Assembly (NCBI GenBank): GCA_037039685.1
Contig: JAWNGF010000001.1
Location: forward strand, 5,270,001 to 5,334,000
DNA from: Ceratobasidium sp. AG-K
Lineage: Eukaryota; Basidiomycota; Agaricomycetes; Cantharellales; Ceratobasidiaceae
Length of the DNA stretch: 64,000 bases
Reading direction: 5' to 3'
Part shown: piece by piece, positions 1 through 11,938 of the stretch
Layout of the letters: every line of letters starts with the position of its first letter
How positions within the stretch are numbered: position 1 is the stretch's first letter
The notes under the pieces: model-generated
What the model was told of the DNA's origin: nothing
The model's input: the letters and a program-made list of their open reading frames with translations, nothing else
Databases searched by the model: none
Program-made: the position numbers and the translations under genes

Positions 1-856
1 GGCAGGCGAGGATGAGCTCCCGTAAAGTTCTCCTATTTGATTTCCTAAAATTCTTATTAAAATAACCCATAGACCGCTTCCTAAGCTGGATCCAGGCTCA
101 GCTGGGAAAGCGTTGTATTTTGATTGTCAAGCAGTCTCTGATCCTAAAACATTCAAGCTCGATGACGAAACAGCACTGGACAGGATACCAAAGTCTCATC
201 ATAAAGGAAAGGGAAAGCAAAAAAGCGATGGAGTGTCCGAGGATGGGAGCTCTGGAAAGAAATTGACAAAACGGGAACGAAAGGAGGTCCGTTGCTACAA
301 CACGATTCCCTTGTCCATCTCACCTACCCATATGCCACAAGCAGATGAAGCTCAGAACCGCAGGCCCACAATGGTTTGACCTTCCCGCACCGAGTGACGC
401 TGATCGGCCACGGTTAGCTCGGGAGCTTGAGGCACTAAGGTTGCGAAATGCGCTAGATCCAAAGAGGTTCTATAGGAAAGACGCCGAGGGTAGTAAACGT
501 GAGATGCCCAAATATTTTGCTGTAAGCTTTATTCTATTCTGCGATTATTGTGCCTTTGTTCTTACGCTCAAACTCATACAGATCGGGAAAGTTGTGGATG
601 CGGCAACACCGTTCCGAGATGCTGATCACGCGCAAAACTTGACACGGGCGGAACGGAAACGCACCATTGTGGAGGAGCTCGTGGAAGATGCAGAGGCCAA
701 GAGGTTTGCCCTTCTTTTCCCCTAAACCCACCTTGTTACTGATAATTCTCTAAAAGGTACGCAAAAAAGAAGTTTGGCGATCTTCAGTCTGTGCGGAGTG
801 AGCGTGGTCGAGGTACATTGGCTCGCAAGTTTGCAAAGCGAAAGCCAAAGTGGTAA
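1..856 (+). CDS. FCF2: Fcf2-family pre-rRNA processing protein (5' end outside window)
   Basis: Fcf2 (human homologue TdIF2/DNTTIP2) is a nucleolar SSU-processome factor needed for early 18S pre-rRNA cleavages. The C-terminal Fcf2 domain is read across exons: TAGPQWFDLPAP, then LRNALDPKRFYRK, then MPKYFA, and after an intron near 523-582 IGKVVDAATPF and LTRAERKRTIVEELVEDAE. The last exon ends in a basic tail (KFAKRKPKW) and a TAA at 854-856. Upstream there is a Lys-rich linker (113-290). The open frame in bases 1-30 ends in GAGGATGAGCTCCC followed by a GTAAAG donor, so the gene starts before the window. The order WFD..P, L.LRN.LDPKRFY, PKYF and ERK.T.VEELL is diagnostic of the family. It converges with the Dicer-like gene, with 278 bp between the stops. 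Confidence 0.88.
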
Positions 857-1134
857 AGGGTGGATTGTCGTTTGAAATGGGACTGGTGACCGTGACAGTT
901 ACAGTAAGTGGGGCATATCTACGACGATACGGTGCTGTCGCTTAATGCATGCTACATTCAGTATCGTAGACCCCTTCAGCTATCAATCCAACATGGTTAT
1001 CTCCGATAGAGAACAGCTACAAACACGCCTAGGAGTTTCCGAAATGGGACCTGGTATTTCGGATTATTGGGAAACCTGAACAATGCTGAGATGGGTGTAT
1101 AAATATCAATCTGTACGTTTACATTAGGTACAGA

Positions 1135-4100
1135 TTAATCAATTACAATGGCAGTCGCTTCCTTTCGCTTGAGTACGGCTCGCGGACATGAACATATCTT
1201 GGAGAGTGCATATTCGTGTGTTTCATCCTTCAAAATGCGCAGAGTGATTTCGGCGACGATTGGCCTAGCGATTTTTGACGTTGGTCTAGTTTCGCGCGCA
1301 ATCAAGCGGCCATGTAAGTTCGTTTCAACCGTGTCATGCGCTCCCATACGATTTCTCGAACTCGCGCTAGACCTATGGGTTGGCCATATTAGCCCAACTA
1401 ATCGCACGCAGTTGTTATGTCGTTCATACCTGAAGATAGTACTTCCTTGTGCTTCACACCCTTGACCTGCCACCCATCGTACAAGTTCAGATGTTGGGTC
1501 CCCTGGCATATCTGGCGAGACATATTCCATGATATCATGCATAACTCGATCAATATGCTCGAATGTGAGGCCGAGATTGAAATTCGAGTCGACGTAAATC
1601 GCTCCAAAAATCGCTTCGAAAACATCACTAATCGCCTTGGGCGCATCAATCTTCCAGCACGACTGTAGAATATCTCCAAGAGGAATTTCCTCGATTTCGG
1701 CAGCGAAGTTGTTCATTGCTTTCGTGAGGTTAGCTGATTGCGTTAAAATATGCTTGTGGAGGCCAAGGCCAACAGCGATTTTGCCAAAAGTTGTCGCATT
1801 GACCAGCCGACTGCGCGCCCAGGACATTTGCCCGGGGGTCATCTTCTCGAATTTATTGAACATGTACACGACCACGTAGAGATCGAAGAGACCTTGTCAC
1901 GAGTCAGAAGTAAGTACGCTGCGTTGTAGTATTGACTTGGCTACTCACAGTCTCCCAGGAATTCCAAACGATTATAGGATGGTCCCTTGGATAAATCGTA
2001 GGCTGTATGCGTGAATGCTTCCACTACCAATGACGGATTGTTGAATTTGTACCCCATTATATCCTCCACAGGAGCGAAAAGTACGGTCATTTCCCCACGC
2101 TCCACAACGTTTGGCTTTGGTCGACGATGCCAGGGCGTTGTGCCGCCAAGGGGGAGACCAAGCGCGTTCCCAACTCGAAGGGCTGCCTCTATACCAAGGC
2201 TAAGATATGCCGCACCCAGAGTGGATTCCGTACAATCTGCGAGACTCTGCTACTTTTAAGTGGCTGATAATACACCATTCTTTGGACCACTCACCTTGGT
2301 ATGGAACGTGACCTTTTGAGCCTCGTCATTAGTCTCTGATGCGTCCTTGGTCTCTGGCGCGTCCTTCTGCTTGTCCGCATCTTCCTCCGGTTCGGGGTCG
2401 GGCACGGGTTCCGGTTCGGGCTCAGTGGAGGACTTGGGGGGTTTCCACGTTTTGCGGGTTAGGATTTTCTCAGTTATGATGAATCGACTCAATGGCGACT
2501 GTTTCCCGACCCTCATGAGGTTGGCATTTGAGACGACACTATCTTTGATCGCCGATAGCTGGCCTTCGTGATGTCCGGGGTATCTCAAGAATAGATGCGT
2601 GCACATAGAAACCTTGAGAACAGAGTCCCCGATAGTCTCTAGACGCTGATAATCGAAACCAGCTTGAACCGCAGGGAGTGTGAGGGCCTCAAGTAGGAGA
2701 TTGAGTGGTACCCCGTGGGTTTGCAGAGTGTCGTTCGCCAAGTCCATACGGGAGAGGATAGTCATTTGGCCCAAGATGTTGGGGAAATGGGTACATATCC
2801 TAATCATTTCAGCCGGAATAGGCGACACCCTGGCCATGAAAGATGGAATAATTATCCTTCTTGGTCGTGCGGACGGATCTTCAGAACCTGGAAGATTGAC
2901 GAGGCCAAATAGGCCATTATGCGTCCGAAATTGTGTCTTCTCGATCGAAACAAGTTCCAGCAAACAATCGTCCTCCGGAATGTCTAGTGTAAGCCCGCGT
3001 TTAACGATGTGGGTAACGTCTTCCCAGTAGGAGCGATACGTATCGAACTTGGCCTCTCGACAGGTGGTTTCACCCTCTGGTACAACGGGGGTCGACGACA
3101 CACTGATCTCGGGCCTTAGTCCCAGGAACTTGTAGGAGTTGGTGCCTATTCTGTGAGCCTCCATAACGTGGCGTCCGAGCATCTCGGGCTTCTGCCACTC
3201 TTCCTTAGACAGCTTTATCGTACCACCCGGGCCAGTAGTAGCCTGAGAAGTGGCATACACCATCTTTTCGTGATCAATTAAGCAGTCGGATTCCTTCAAT
3301 GGGACAATCAAACAAGTTGAACGGGCAGGGAGTTTGCTAGACGTGACGGCCCAGAAAATAGCGCAGTTGCTGAAACGTTGCATGAGCTCCAACTGCGACA
3401 TTCTTTCCTCTTCGGATGAAAAGTCTAGCCGGCGGCTGGAATGAATCTTGATCTTTTCAGCAACCCCCCCTCTGTATATGGAGAGGTCTCTTTGAGATTG
3501 TTCCTTCCCGGTAACCAGTGCAATCACTGGCAAAGAGTCGCCCAAGGAGACCGGGTTCATCCACATGGGAGAATCCGGTTTCCAGATGTCTCCCCAAGGA
3601 GAGGTTGTTTCAAATAGCTCGCCCTCCCGTCGAAGAGTCCCGTTGATAGATTGCGATAGATCCAGGTTCGGGCCGCTCCGTCTGAAAGGCATCAAGTAAT
3701 CGTCAAAAAGCCCGAGTTTATGGAGCTTTTGTACAAATAAGAAAGCAGCCGAACGTCGCGCGCCATCCCTCGTTCGTCGAAGTGGGCCGTGCACGGGGCC
3801 ACATAAAGAAGGGTTGAGGATGGATGGGGGGACTGTGATAGTACACATAAAGCTCCCAGTAATGTGGAACTCTGGTGCCGGAGGTTTGGTGAAACGATCT
3901 ACTTCCAAGAGAGAGCACCAAAGATGTAAAAGGCTAATCGCAGTTGCGGGAGTAACAACAGCGCCGGTCGATTGAACCACATAGCGTTCGCCGTCGTCTT
4001 CCTCATCTTGCTCCATGGACATTGACTCGTCTACCCGCTGGGCTTCCTCTTCCTCGTGGATGCGTTGGTATACGAGCCGTAAATGAGGCTCCGCGTCCCT

Positions 4101-5900
4101 AAATCCTCGGTACCTCTTGCTGCCGGCTTCGTCCGTCAATACGACGTAGCTCGAGTCCTGTTTTCGAGCCCTGCCCCTGCTCTGAAGATAGCCTACCATT
4201 GTTTGTGGCGCGTCGAGCCGCACCACAAGTTTACAGGCCTGGAAATCAAGGCCTTCTTCTGCGACCGACGTAGCGACCACTAGGTTGATATCACCGGCAC
4301 GGAAGTCGCGGACGATAGATCGCTGGGTGGTGTGTGCCATCCCATTGCCCTCAAATGAGGGACCACCCGAATCACCATGCCCCACTAGGGAAGCCGCCTT
4401 GACCCATTCTCTGAGCTGTGGGACCATAGGAAGCAACCAGGAAAGGATAGAAGCAACTTGGCGTTGCTCAACAAAAATGATTGCGCTAAAGTCATCGGCT
4501 TGGTTTGCGAGCAAGATCTTGATCAAGATTCGAAGCTTCGGGGTGAACCACCATTCTACGAGTTCATCGTTCAAGCCTCTCGCCAGAGCTTCGATATGCT
4601 CAAGATGGTAACTATATGCGTCATCTAGCTCCAACCACGTTCGGCCTTCGGGAGCGCCCTCGGCAGATTTTAGAGTTACAAACTTGTCATCCGAATAATA
4701 TGCTCCTAAATCAGCGGAGGAAACGGTGTTCTTGATAATTGTGCGTTTGATGAAGAGAAGGATGAAGTAGTCGGCGGCTAGTGGTCCTAGTTCATTATGG
4801 ACGTGCTTGAACCGTAGCAAAAGGTCCTTTTCATCATCAGGATTGGGGAAGACCAAGGTCCTGAACTCTTCAAGCACAGTCCACATTCCAGGTGCTGGAT
4901 AGGTAGGATAGTTCTCGGGGGGAGGTGGATATTGTGCCAGAAATTCACTGGGCTTGGGAGAGTTCAACGCAAGTTCCAAGGCGTTGTCGCGAACGCCCAA
5001 GACTTTGGCATTTAGCGTCTCCTGGAGAGTCCTGAACCCGTATAAGCGAAACGACAAGCACCTAGCGTGTGAACTTACTCAATTGACTGCCTTGGATTCC
5101 GAATATTAATTATAGGGCTAGCGGTCATTCCAAATATATGAGGCCGCTTTCCGGGCAAGCAGTGCTTGTAGTGTGTCCTCATAATCTGAGCATAAGGATG
5201 GTTTTTATTGCAGTGATGCGCCTCGTCGAATATGAGGAGAACTATCTACTCCCTGGTGGTTTAGTCCATATCCCAAAGGGCTTAGGGGTAGGACCTACCT
5301 TGTCAATGCTCCAATGTGCATGATTCAATAAATCAAAAAGTACTTGAGCTGTCATAACCATTACATCTGCTTCGGCAAACTCGGCAGCCCAGCGCTCTCG
5401 GTCCCAGTAGTCAACCCCTAGGGCCCCATAATATCTCTAGATGCTCATCATCGTAAGCGGCCGACGCATCCGATAAAGATTAGCCTACCTTTACGCGCAA
5501 TCCCAGCTGTGATTGCAAAAACTCTCCTTGCTGCTCGGCCAAGGGAACTGACGCCACGAGAAATACAGCCACCTAGATGGCCCCACGTCACCACCGCCCA
5601 TTGGACAAAGATCATATGGCTACACTTGCCTTTTTAGGATTAGAGTTCTTCGGCAGCAGCGACATGACATGTTTGAGTAACATGACCGCGATCTGGGTCT
5701 TCCCACTGCCTGTATCCATCGCACATATCTTGAAGAAGGAAAAAAAAAGTTCCGGATTCATTTCCCACCCCGTCCATAAACGGAGGTCGACCTACTATAT
5801 TTTCTTTGGCTGCACGATCAAAGATCTCTTGTTGATATAGACGTGGGATGAGCTCCACACTAGCCACAGTCGGGGTTTGAATTGCATTGTCATCAGCCAT
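1135..5900 (-). CDS. DCL: Dicer-like ribonuclease III
   Basis: Dicer-like enzyme that cuts long dsRNA into small RNAs for RNA silencing. Reading 3' to 5' on the plus strand: ATG at 5898-5900 ([10 protein letters not shown]), an intron, then helicase motif [15 protein letters not shown] (about 5640-5730) and the DEAH motif [10 protein letters not shown] (about 5210-5240). One large exon (5057-2256) carries helicase C with motif [10 protein letters not shown], a Dicer dimerisation fold ([14 protein letters not shown]), a divergent PAZ-region platform, and RNase IIIa ([13 protein letters not shown]). The next exon gives [12 protein letters not shown] and the start of RNase IIIb (YNRLEFLGD). The last exon gives [15 protein letters not shown] and a weak dsRBD-like tail, with the stop at 1135-1137. 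The four acidic residues expected in each RNase III domain (E, D, D, E) are all visible. I could not recognise a canonical PAZ domain. The roughly 1.5 kb intron-free exon contrasts with the short exons at both ends. Confidence 0.93.
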
Positions 5901-6454
5901 GGCGGAGTTTGGCAACTGGATACGGTGTGGTAGGAGAAAGGGTGGCTCGGTGGGAGGTAGGGGGTTCCAGCTTGCCACCCGGTCTTGAGCCGATCTGGAT
6001 CCGACGGAGGCGTGGAAACCAGATCGCATAGATTGCTTCCGCAGCTCTCTAATCGCTTGCTTGTGGAAGGCGTGTATCAGGGTATCGTAATAAGATATTG
6101 TTCCTTGTCGCTGATTGGATGTTGGGTTGACACGCAGTTCTTGAGAGTCATGTGGAAGGAGGATTAGCTCAGCGACGCCTAAATGGGTGGTACAGGCTCG
6201 TCAAGCGCAACCAGCTTGATGCTGAGAAACATGGTAGAGAGTAATCGTGGTGGCAGCCACAAGAGAGCCCAAGATACCCGAAGCGGAGTTCAAGAGTTCC
6301 AACTGCAATTGATCACATGATCAACTGATAACTTGTTCATCGTGGATAGAAAAGTCAATTGTAACCTCGTATATTCAGGTATGTAACATATCCTAACAAA
6401 CTTATAACTACCGTTTACATGAATCAAGCCGGGAAGCAAAGATTGCGCGTGCAA
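5901..6454. other. Intergenic region upstream of the Dicer-like gene
   Basis: About 550 bp between the Dicer-like start codon and the stop of the next minus-strand gene. It should hold the Dicer-like promoter and 5' UTR. An open frame continues upstream of the ATG to 6029, but it has no homology I recognise and the ATG at 5900 gives the expected N-terminus. The 3' half (6300-6450) is AT-rich, as expected for a 3' flank. No RNA gene or repeat seen. Confidence 0.5.
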
Positions 6455-7863
6455 CTAGAAACGACGCGAGACCGAAGACCAAGTTGCGGTGTCAAAATCA
6501 GAGTCGAATCCGAAATCCGAACCCTCATGGTCAGAGCCTAGCGTGCCATCTGGTTGGATGAATGAATGAAAGTACGAATCATTGTCGGATGGCATGATAT
6601 CCGTAAACGGCGTCGATGGACGGGTAAGCTCGGGCGAGGTGGTAACGGACTGCTCGTAGTCAAAGTGATCGTGATAGTTGGCCGAAAAATCGAGAGTGGG
6701 CAGTACTAGCGTAACCTGCGACTCTTCAGGGGGTGGGTTTACGATCGCCTCGCGCAGCGAGTTCCATTCGTCCTCGATTTGAGCAGACTCGCGTTCGATG
6801 GGTAGGTTGGTACGTTCTTCAATTGTACACCAACCCTCGCCTGCATGTCCCAGCAGGTTCTTCACATCTGCGGCGGACCATCCGTCAAACTTGACTTGGA
6901 CAACATCTGCGAGGCCCGAGTCCACGCCAAATGCTGTGGTTGAAGCTCCGCGTTTCCAGACGTTTGCCCTCGTAAGACGGTCAAAGAGCGTGTCTACGCG
7001 GAGTCGGTGGGTTTGATAAGACGAGATGGTCGGTACAAACGACGCGAGATCGAGAGGCGAAGCATCCTCGCACGGCTCCGGGAGGGGAGAACGGATAGCA
7101 GAGGGTTGGAGGGGAACAGTAAGGAGAGTGATGGCACTGGAAGCCACGGGTTGGAAGTATTGGGCAAACTCGGCCTCGATGTCGGAAATAACGCTGGCCT
7201 CTGGGGTGGGGGTGACCGTCGCCGGCTTCATCGTCCTGCGGCGGGGGGCACGAGCCTGTTTCTTGTTTGAAGGACGTCCCGCGAGACGGTTGCCCTTGGA
7301 CTTGCGAACATGGGGGTCGAGGTCGATCTCAGTGGCAGATCGAAGGACGATCGGCACATTTTCTACCAAGTGCTGGAAAACGGGGCGAGATGAGAAGCTG
7401 AATAGCCGTACTTCGTTAGCGTCCGTGTTTAGCAGGGTGAGATCACTACTTACTTGCGTGCAGTCCCCAGCCCAACCTGAGTGATACTACGAGGAGGGGC
7501 GGCCACCTTGGGGAGACGAGGCGCTGCAAGTGGTCGGTTGACAGCAATCCTCGCCGGGAGGGAAAGCCGCTGTGAAATACTAGGCGATGGACCAGTGTAA
7601 AGCGACCTCGACTTTTCGGCAAATCTTCCGGTGGCAGGAGCCTCGAACGTAGCGGTGATTTGGCCCGAGAGACTGCGGATGGTATCGAGAACATGGTTTT
7701 TGCTAGCTGATTGAGTCTTTAGACGAATTCCGCGCGCTGCTCCTCCGGCCGTTGGAAACTTTGGCCCTGGATTGAAGTAATTAAACCCAGTTTGTCAAGC
7801 AACAAGTCTATACTCACCGAAGAACAGGCGGGACACTGCCTGAACGCCTCGAGAGGCAATCAT
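6455..7863 (-). CDS. Hypothetical protein with basic, possibly mitochondrial-targeting N-terminus
   Basis: Not recognised. ATG at 7861-7863 starts a first exon MIASRGVQAVSRLFFG followed by a GTGAGT donor. Exon 2 (about 7765-7454) is rich in Arg, Ser, Pro and Ala without acidic residues at its start (GPKFPTAGGAARGIRLK), ending in GLGTARK before a GTAAGT donor. Exon 3 (7369-6455 and slightly upstream) encodes about 300 residues: a basic patch (KGNRLAGRPSNKKQ), a Thr/Pro linker, a compact part around residues 130-190 (SFVPTISSYQTHRLRVDTLF, WKRGASTTAFGVDSGLADVV) and an acidic C-terminus. The arginine-rich, acid-poor start would suit a mitochondrial presequence; this is inference. The exon structure is clean and the frame is open throughout, so it is a real gene of unknown function. 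Confidence 0.7.
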
Positions 7864-8174
7864 GGCAACGAACCGGCTGGTTAAAAGTCTACGGGTTTGA
7901 GGATTTACAAGTGGTGGTTGAGCAGAACAGAGTGGAGAGCACAAGCATCGTGGAGCCTTTATCCATCTTATAACCGGGTTTGGTTGGCTGTGGAGACGCG
8001 TCACCTGGAGGCCGGTCTGCCGATCGCACCATGGCCCCTTCAGGGTCCAAGGGTTCGGTTGAACATGTGATAATCGACGCAGTCCTCGTGGGTCGATATC
8101 ACCTTAAACCGTACCGTACCCCACCCCTCCCGGCGCCACATTATATACCATATATTTGTATCAGCCTGACGGGT

Positions 8175-9539
8175 ATGGCAAACATACCAGAGATTCAGAA
8201 GTCATGGAGGGTCGTCAGACAAGGAGCTCCGTCGAAAGCGCTAGCCTTGCAACTCATTCCAGGACCAAAGGTTCGAGCGGGAGAGGTAGTGGTGAAGATC
8301 GAGGTAGGTGGTGGCACACAATTCGATCAATTATAAACTAAATCTAATATTACAGGCAGCAGCTTTAAATCCGGTGTGAGTGGTGCGATAAATTGCCCAA
8401 CCACTAGACTGACCATAAACTACTGTAGTGGATACAAGCTCATGTCGCTATTACCCAACATATTTGCCCACCGTCCGCATGTCGCCGAACATGACTTTAC
8501 TGGAGTAATATTTGACGCCAGAACCTCTAACTACAATGTTGGAGACGCTGTATTTGGGTTCATTCCCATCCGTATGTGCAAACGACCATACCTTCTAGAA
8601 TGGATACTAAACTCTACCCAACATCAGCCGTTCAGCAGAAGACTGGTCAAGGGGCATTAGCACAGTACATATCCATATCAACCGACCTAATAGCTCCTCG
8701 TCCTCCTTCCCTTGTCGCAACACAGGCTGCCGGAATTGCCCTGGCTGGCGTGACCGCCTATCACGCCTTGTTCAACATTCTAAGAATCGAAAGTGGCCAG
8801 CACATCCTAATCACCGGGGGCTCTTCAAGCGTAGGCAGCTACGCGATCCAAATCGCCAAAGCCCACGGCTGTACCGTTACGTCCTCATGTTCGCCAGCTA
8901 ACATTGAGCTAGTCAGGAGCCTCGGGGCAGACGAGGTACGTACAGTTCACGCACGCAACAGCGTCGTGTAACTAATACGCGCTTGCGATGAAAAGGTTGT
9001 CGACTATACGGCCCAACCACTTCACTCTTACTTCACTTCCAACCCGCCCACACCAAAATTCCACGGCATCATCGACTCTATTGGAGATACACATTCGCTA
9101 TTCTTGCATAGTCCTGCATACCTCGCGCCCAACGCCAAGTTCGCGAGCGTGGGGCCAAACCTGGAAAAGCTCAGTCAGCTGCCCGCCACCCTATGGGGCA
9201 TAATTCAAACGAGTGCTCGGCCCCGCTGGTTGGGCGGCGTGCCACGGCATCACGAGTAAGTGCATAGAATCCAAGTGGGCCGCGAGTAATAAACGAACTG
9301 TGCTAGGATAATTCTCCATGCGAGTGACAAGAAGACCGCTCTAGATGCGCTGGCTAAACTTGTCAATGAGGGTGCGTTCTCAGCATTCAGCGCCTTGTAT
9401 AATATGGACTCACACGATACTAGGCAAACTCCGCCCATTAGTGGACTCGGTACATTCATTCGATGAGGTTATGAACGCGTACGACAGGATTCTCACTCAC
9501 AGAGCAAAGGGGAAGGTGGTTGTTACTATCGACGACTAA
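8175..9539 (+). CDS. Medium-chain dehydrogenase/reductase (alcohol dehydrogenase-like, ToxD/enoyl-reductase type)
   Basis: NAD(P)H-dependent oxidoreductase of the MDR superfamily. ATG at 8175-8177 begins MANIPEIQKSWRVVRQG. The GroES-like N-terminal fold shows LIPGPKVRAGEVVVKIEAAALNPV across an intron near 8303-8355, then HDFTGVIFDA and NVGDAVFGFIP. The cofactor domain carries the glycine-rich loop ITGGSSSVGSYAIQIAKAHG (about 8811-8870) and VVDYTAQP after an intron. The last exons give HSFDEVMNAYDRI and KGKVVVTIDD, stop TAA 9537-9539. The structural-zinc cysteine cluster and the catalytic-zinc ligand pattern of classical ADHs are absent, which fits the zinc-free trans-acting enoyl reductase and quinone oxidoreductase branch. 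No polyketide synthase or other biosynthetic gene lies beside it, so the substrate is unknown. Confidence 0.85.
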
Positions 9540-9939
9540 TACCCTAAGCTTATCTTCCACGAGTACCCCGGCTTTCACCGAGGGAGGGGCACGCGTTTTG
9601 ACTCTATTCCGAGCGGTTCAAGAACACTTCTTCAATGCTTTCTTACGTTTGATATACCACCAATCCGTTTATTAATCGAACTCTAACACACATATTGGTT
9701 TAAGATGCACATTAGGTTGGAATATCCGTGGGCTACAATGTAGTACGCATACATGCTCAACATGTTCAGCATACAATGTCCTGAAACTGGTACAAAGAAA
9801 AAGTGTGGCTGATGGAGAAAGAAATATGTACTCGAAAGGTGCTAGAAAAACAACGACGAATGTGAAACGAAGGGGCCGACGTGCAGCAATAAAAAAAATC
9901 CATGAGTGCCCAAATAAGTGTCCCGAACGAGAATAAATG

Positions 9940-10980
9940 TCATGACCGACGTGAGTTGGAGCGGCGCCTAGCCATCTCGCCTTCGGCCCACTGCTTGGCA
10001 ACTAACACCCCAGCCACAAGCCCATTTGTCCGAATGATTCCTTCGTCGCTCACAAGTACGCGGACCGATCCTTCCCCAGGGAATACACGGACAAGATCCA
10101 AGAAACGTGTGGACTTTCCATCTGTTCGCTCCTCGGCACAGGACAGCCCAGTCGAATACTCAGCCACAGAACCACCAGGCCCAACAGTCGTGGTTCGGGG
10201 GCCACTCAGCAGTTTTGCCGCGTTCGGAGAAAATGTGACGGAATTAGGCGTGTTGGCTGTGATTTTGCCGCTAAAATCGGCCGGAAGTCGGATAACCAGC
10301 GCACCACCCAGTGTCCGCGCGGTGAGGCGAAATCGCTGAGAGCCTTGCCGAGTCTGTAATTCAGGTTTAGGAGGAATTGCCTCGGGCCACAACACATGTC
10401 CCTCACCATCTCGATGAGACCATCGCCATATTCCGTGATCACCTCTATTTGAGGATGAAGCCACCCGCGGCCAGTAATTTGGATTCGAGCCTCTAAGGGC
10501 GCTTTGGCGCGGACTTCCAACTGCAAGTCTGAGCTTTGGCCATGCAGCGTTTTGAGAGCCTTGCCAGGGTGCGCAGTCGAGTTTCCGCTAGTATCAACCT
10601 CCCATCTCCCGCGTAGGGGTTGACCCTGAGGCGATATGACGTGTGTCTCGCGTCGCAGCGGCCGTCGACCATCGGGTGAGCACTAGATTGAATTCGGGGG
10701 TTAGCGGTTACACACGTTGCCTGGTTACTTGTGTACTCACGTCGGCTTCGTATCGGTGGGGCAGGGATTCACACCTTGGGCACGCAGGATAGTGGCCGCC
10801 CAGGGAGGAGCATGAGGCTGTTGTATAGGATGTGTTCGAGGAAGAGCCAGAGTTGAAAGACTAAAATTAAAGTAGTGTTTAGTCGTAAGGAAGCCGAATG
10901 GCAATTTGAGCACGACCCACGTTCAAGCTTGGCTTGCTGTCCAATGCGGTCGCTGCGCCGTGGTGATAGACACTTGCCAT
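9940..10980 (-). CDS. DUF7330-like protein, copy A
   Basis: Member of a fungal family of unknown function that occurs three times in this window. ATG at 10978-10980 (MASVYHHGAAT). Exon 1 ends at a GTGGGT donor. Exon 2 encodes a Ser-rich stretch and a Cys-containing segment (YPACPRCESLPHR). Exon 3 carries PLRGRWEVDT and LQLEVRAKAPLEARI. After a further intron the final exon has the family block QRFRLTARTLGGALVIRLP followed by ADFSGKI, then VRVLVSDEG and a basic end (RRRSNSRRS), stop TGA 9940-9942. The block R.FRLTA....G.V.I.LP.DF.G.I aligns with copies B (28434-29395) and C (29937-30851). Alternating hydrophobic residues suggest a beta-rich fold, perhaps adhesin-like; that is inference. The DUF number is from memory. 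Confidence 0.72.
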
Positions 10981-11938
10981 AGGGTTTGCGAAGGGTACCT
11001 AGGGTGGATCGGGGCTGTCTGAGGGGGACAGAGTCGGAGTGGAGGGAGACAAGAGCAGAGAGGATGGGACGTGGAAAAACAATAAAAATACTGGCACAGG
11101 TACCGGGATCAGCGCCTCTGACATTTATCTTCCTTTCCCGAGATCATCCTTGGTGCGGCGATCCTTTGAACCGGTTGCCACTGCTTTCCATCAGTCCAAT
11201 TCAGCAGGGTTGCACCTTTGTAAGGCGATCAAGATGCCAAAGTCATCACACATTTGTCTGTAGTGGAGAGCGGATAAAAGCGTGCATATATACGACCATG
11301 ACGCAATTTCGGTTGCGTCAAGGCGGTGGTGGTTGGATGTGGACTGAATGGGAGATCATCTGACCCGTGCTTGATCCTCGTCGATAACACTAACCAAATC
11401 CGCTCAATTAAGAAGGTACAATCCTGCGTGTGTTGGCTGCCATGCAGTGCATCTACCACGCATACGAGCTAATATTCGCGCAGTTAGCCGACCGAACAAT
11501 CTACCTAACTTCTGGGTGTTCCATGCGGCGCAAGAGCAGTGTGTCGGCGCCCGTGAGTTGAATCGCGTACGCACTGTAGTGTCGACCGCGAAAAGGACTA
11601 CCCAGATCTCAATGAGATTTACCTTGGCATCAACATATACGGCTTGCGCTGTTTGCCCATATGAGAACGACTAGTTTTGATTTGTAACAGTTTAGACTTT
11701 TAGAACTCACATGACGTATGACTTTAGGTTTTGCTATTTACTTTCCCCACATGCCGACGACCACGTCGAAGTGGGCAAACATGACCCCTGTGTAGGTTTG
11801 CCCTACAACCTGCTGTAAGTTCCGTCTTATAAGGGCCGCGCCTTAACATGCTGCTTCCGTATGGATCCACGCCAACCTTCTCATTATTTCGTAGTCCGCG
11901 TGCAAGAGAGGCCTTGATTTTACGACCTCTCTTGTGCA
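10981..11938. other. Intergenic region with no supported gene
   Basis: About 960 bp between the divergent starts of copy A and the single-exon gene at 11939. Short ORFs occur on both strands (for example 10986-11363 + and 11447-11674 +), but none shows a family motif, a convincing exon chain or a plausible start context. It must contain both promoters. The segment 11750-11935 contains a region that is open in the minus direction only as an antisense shadow. Confidence 0.45.

Noticed and set aside
5900..6029. Upstream extension of the Dicer-like N-terminus to an earlier in-frame ATG at 6029
   Set aside because: The added 43 residues are Pro/Arg-rich and unlike Dicer N-termini; the ATG at 5900 gives MADDN followed by the helicase start at a normal distance.
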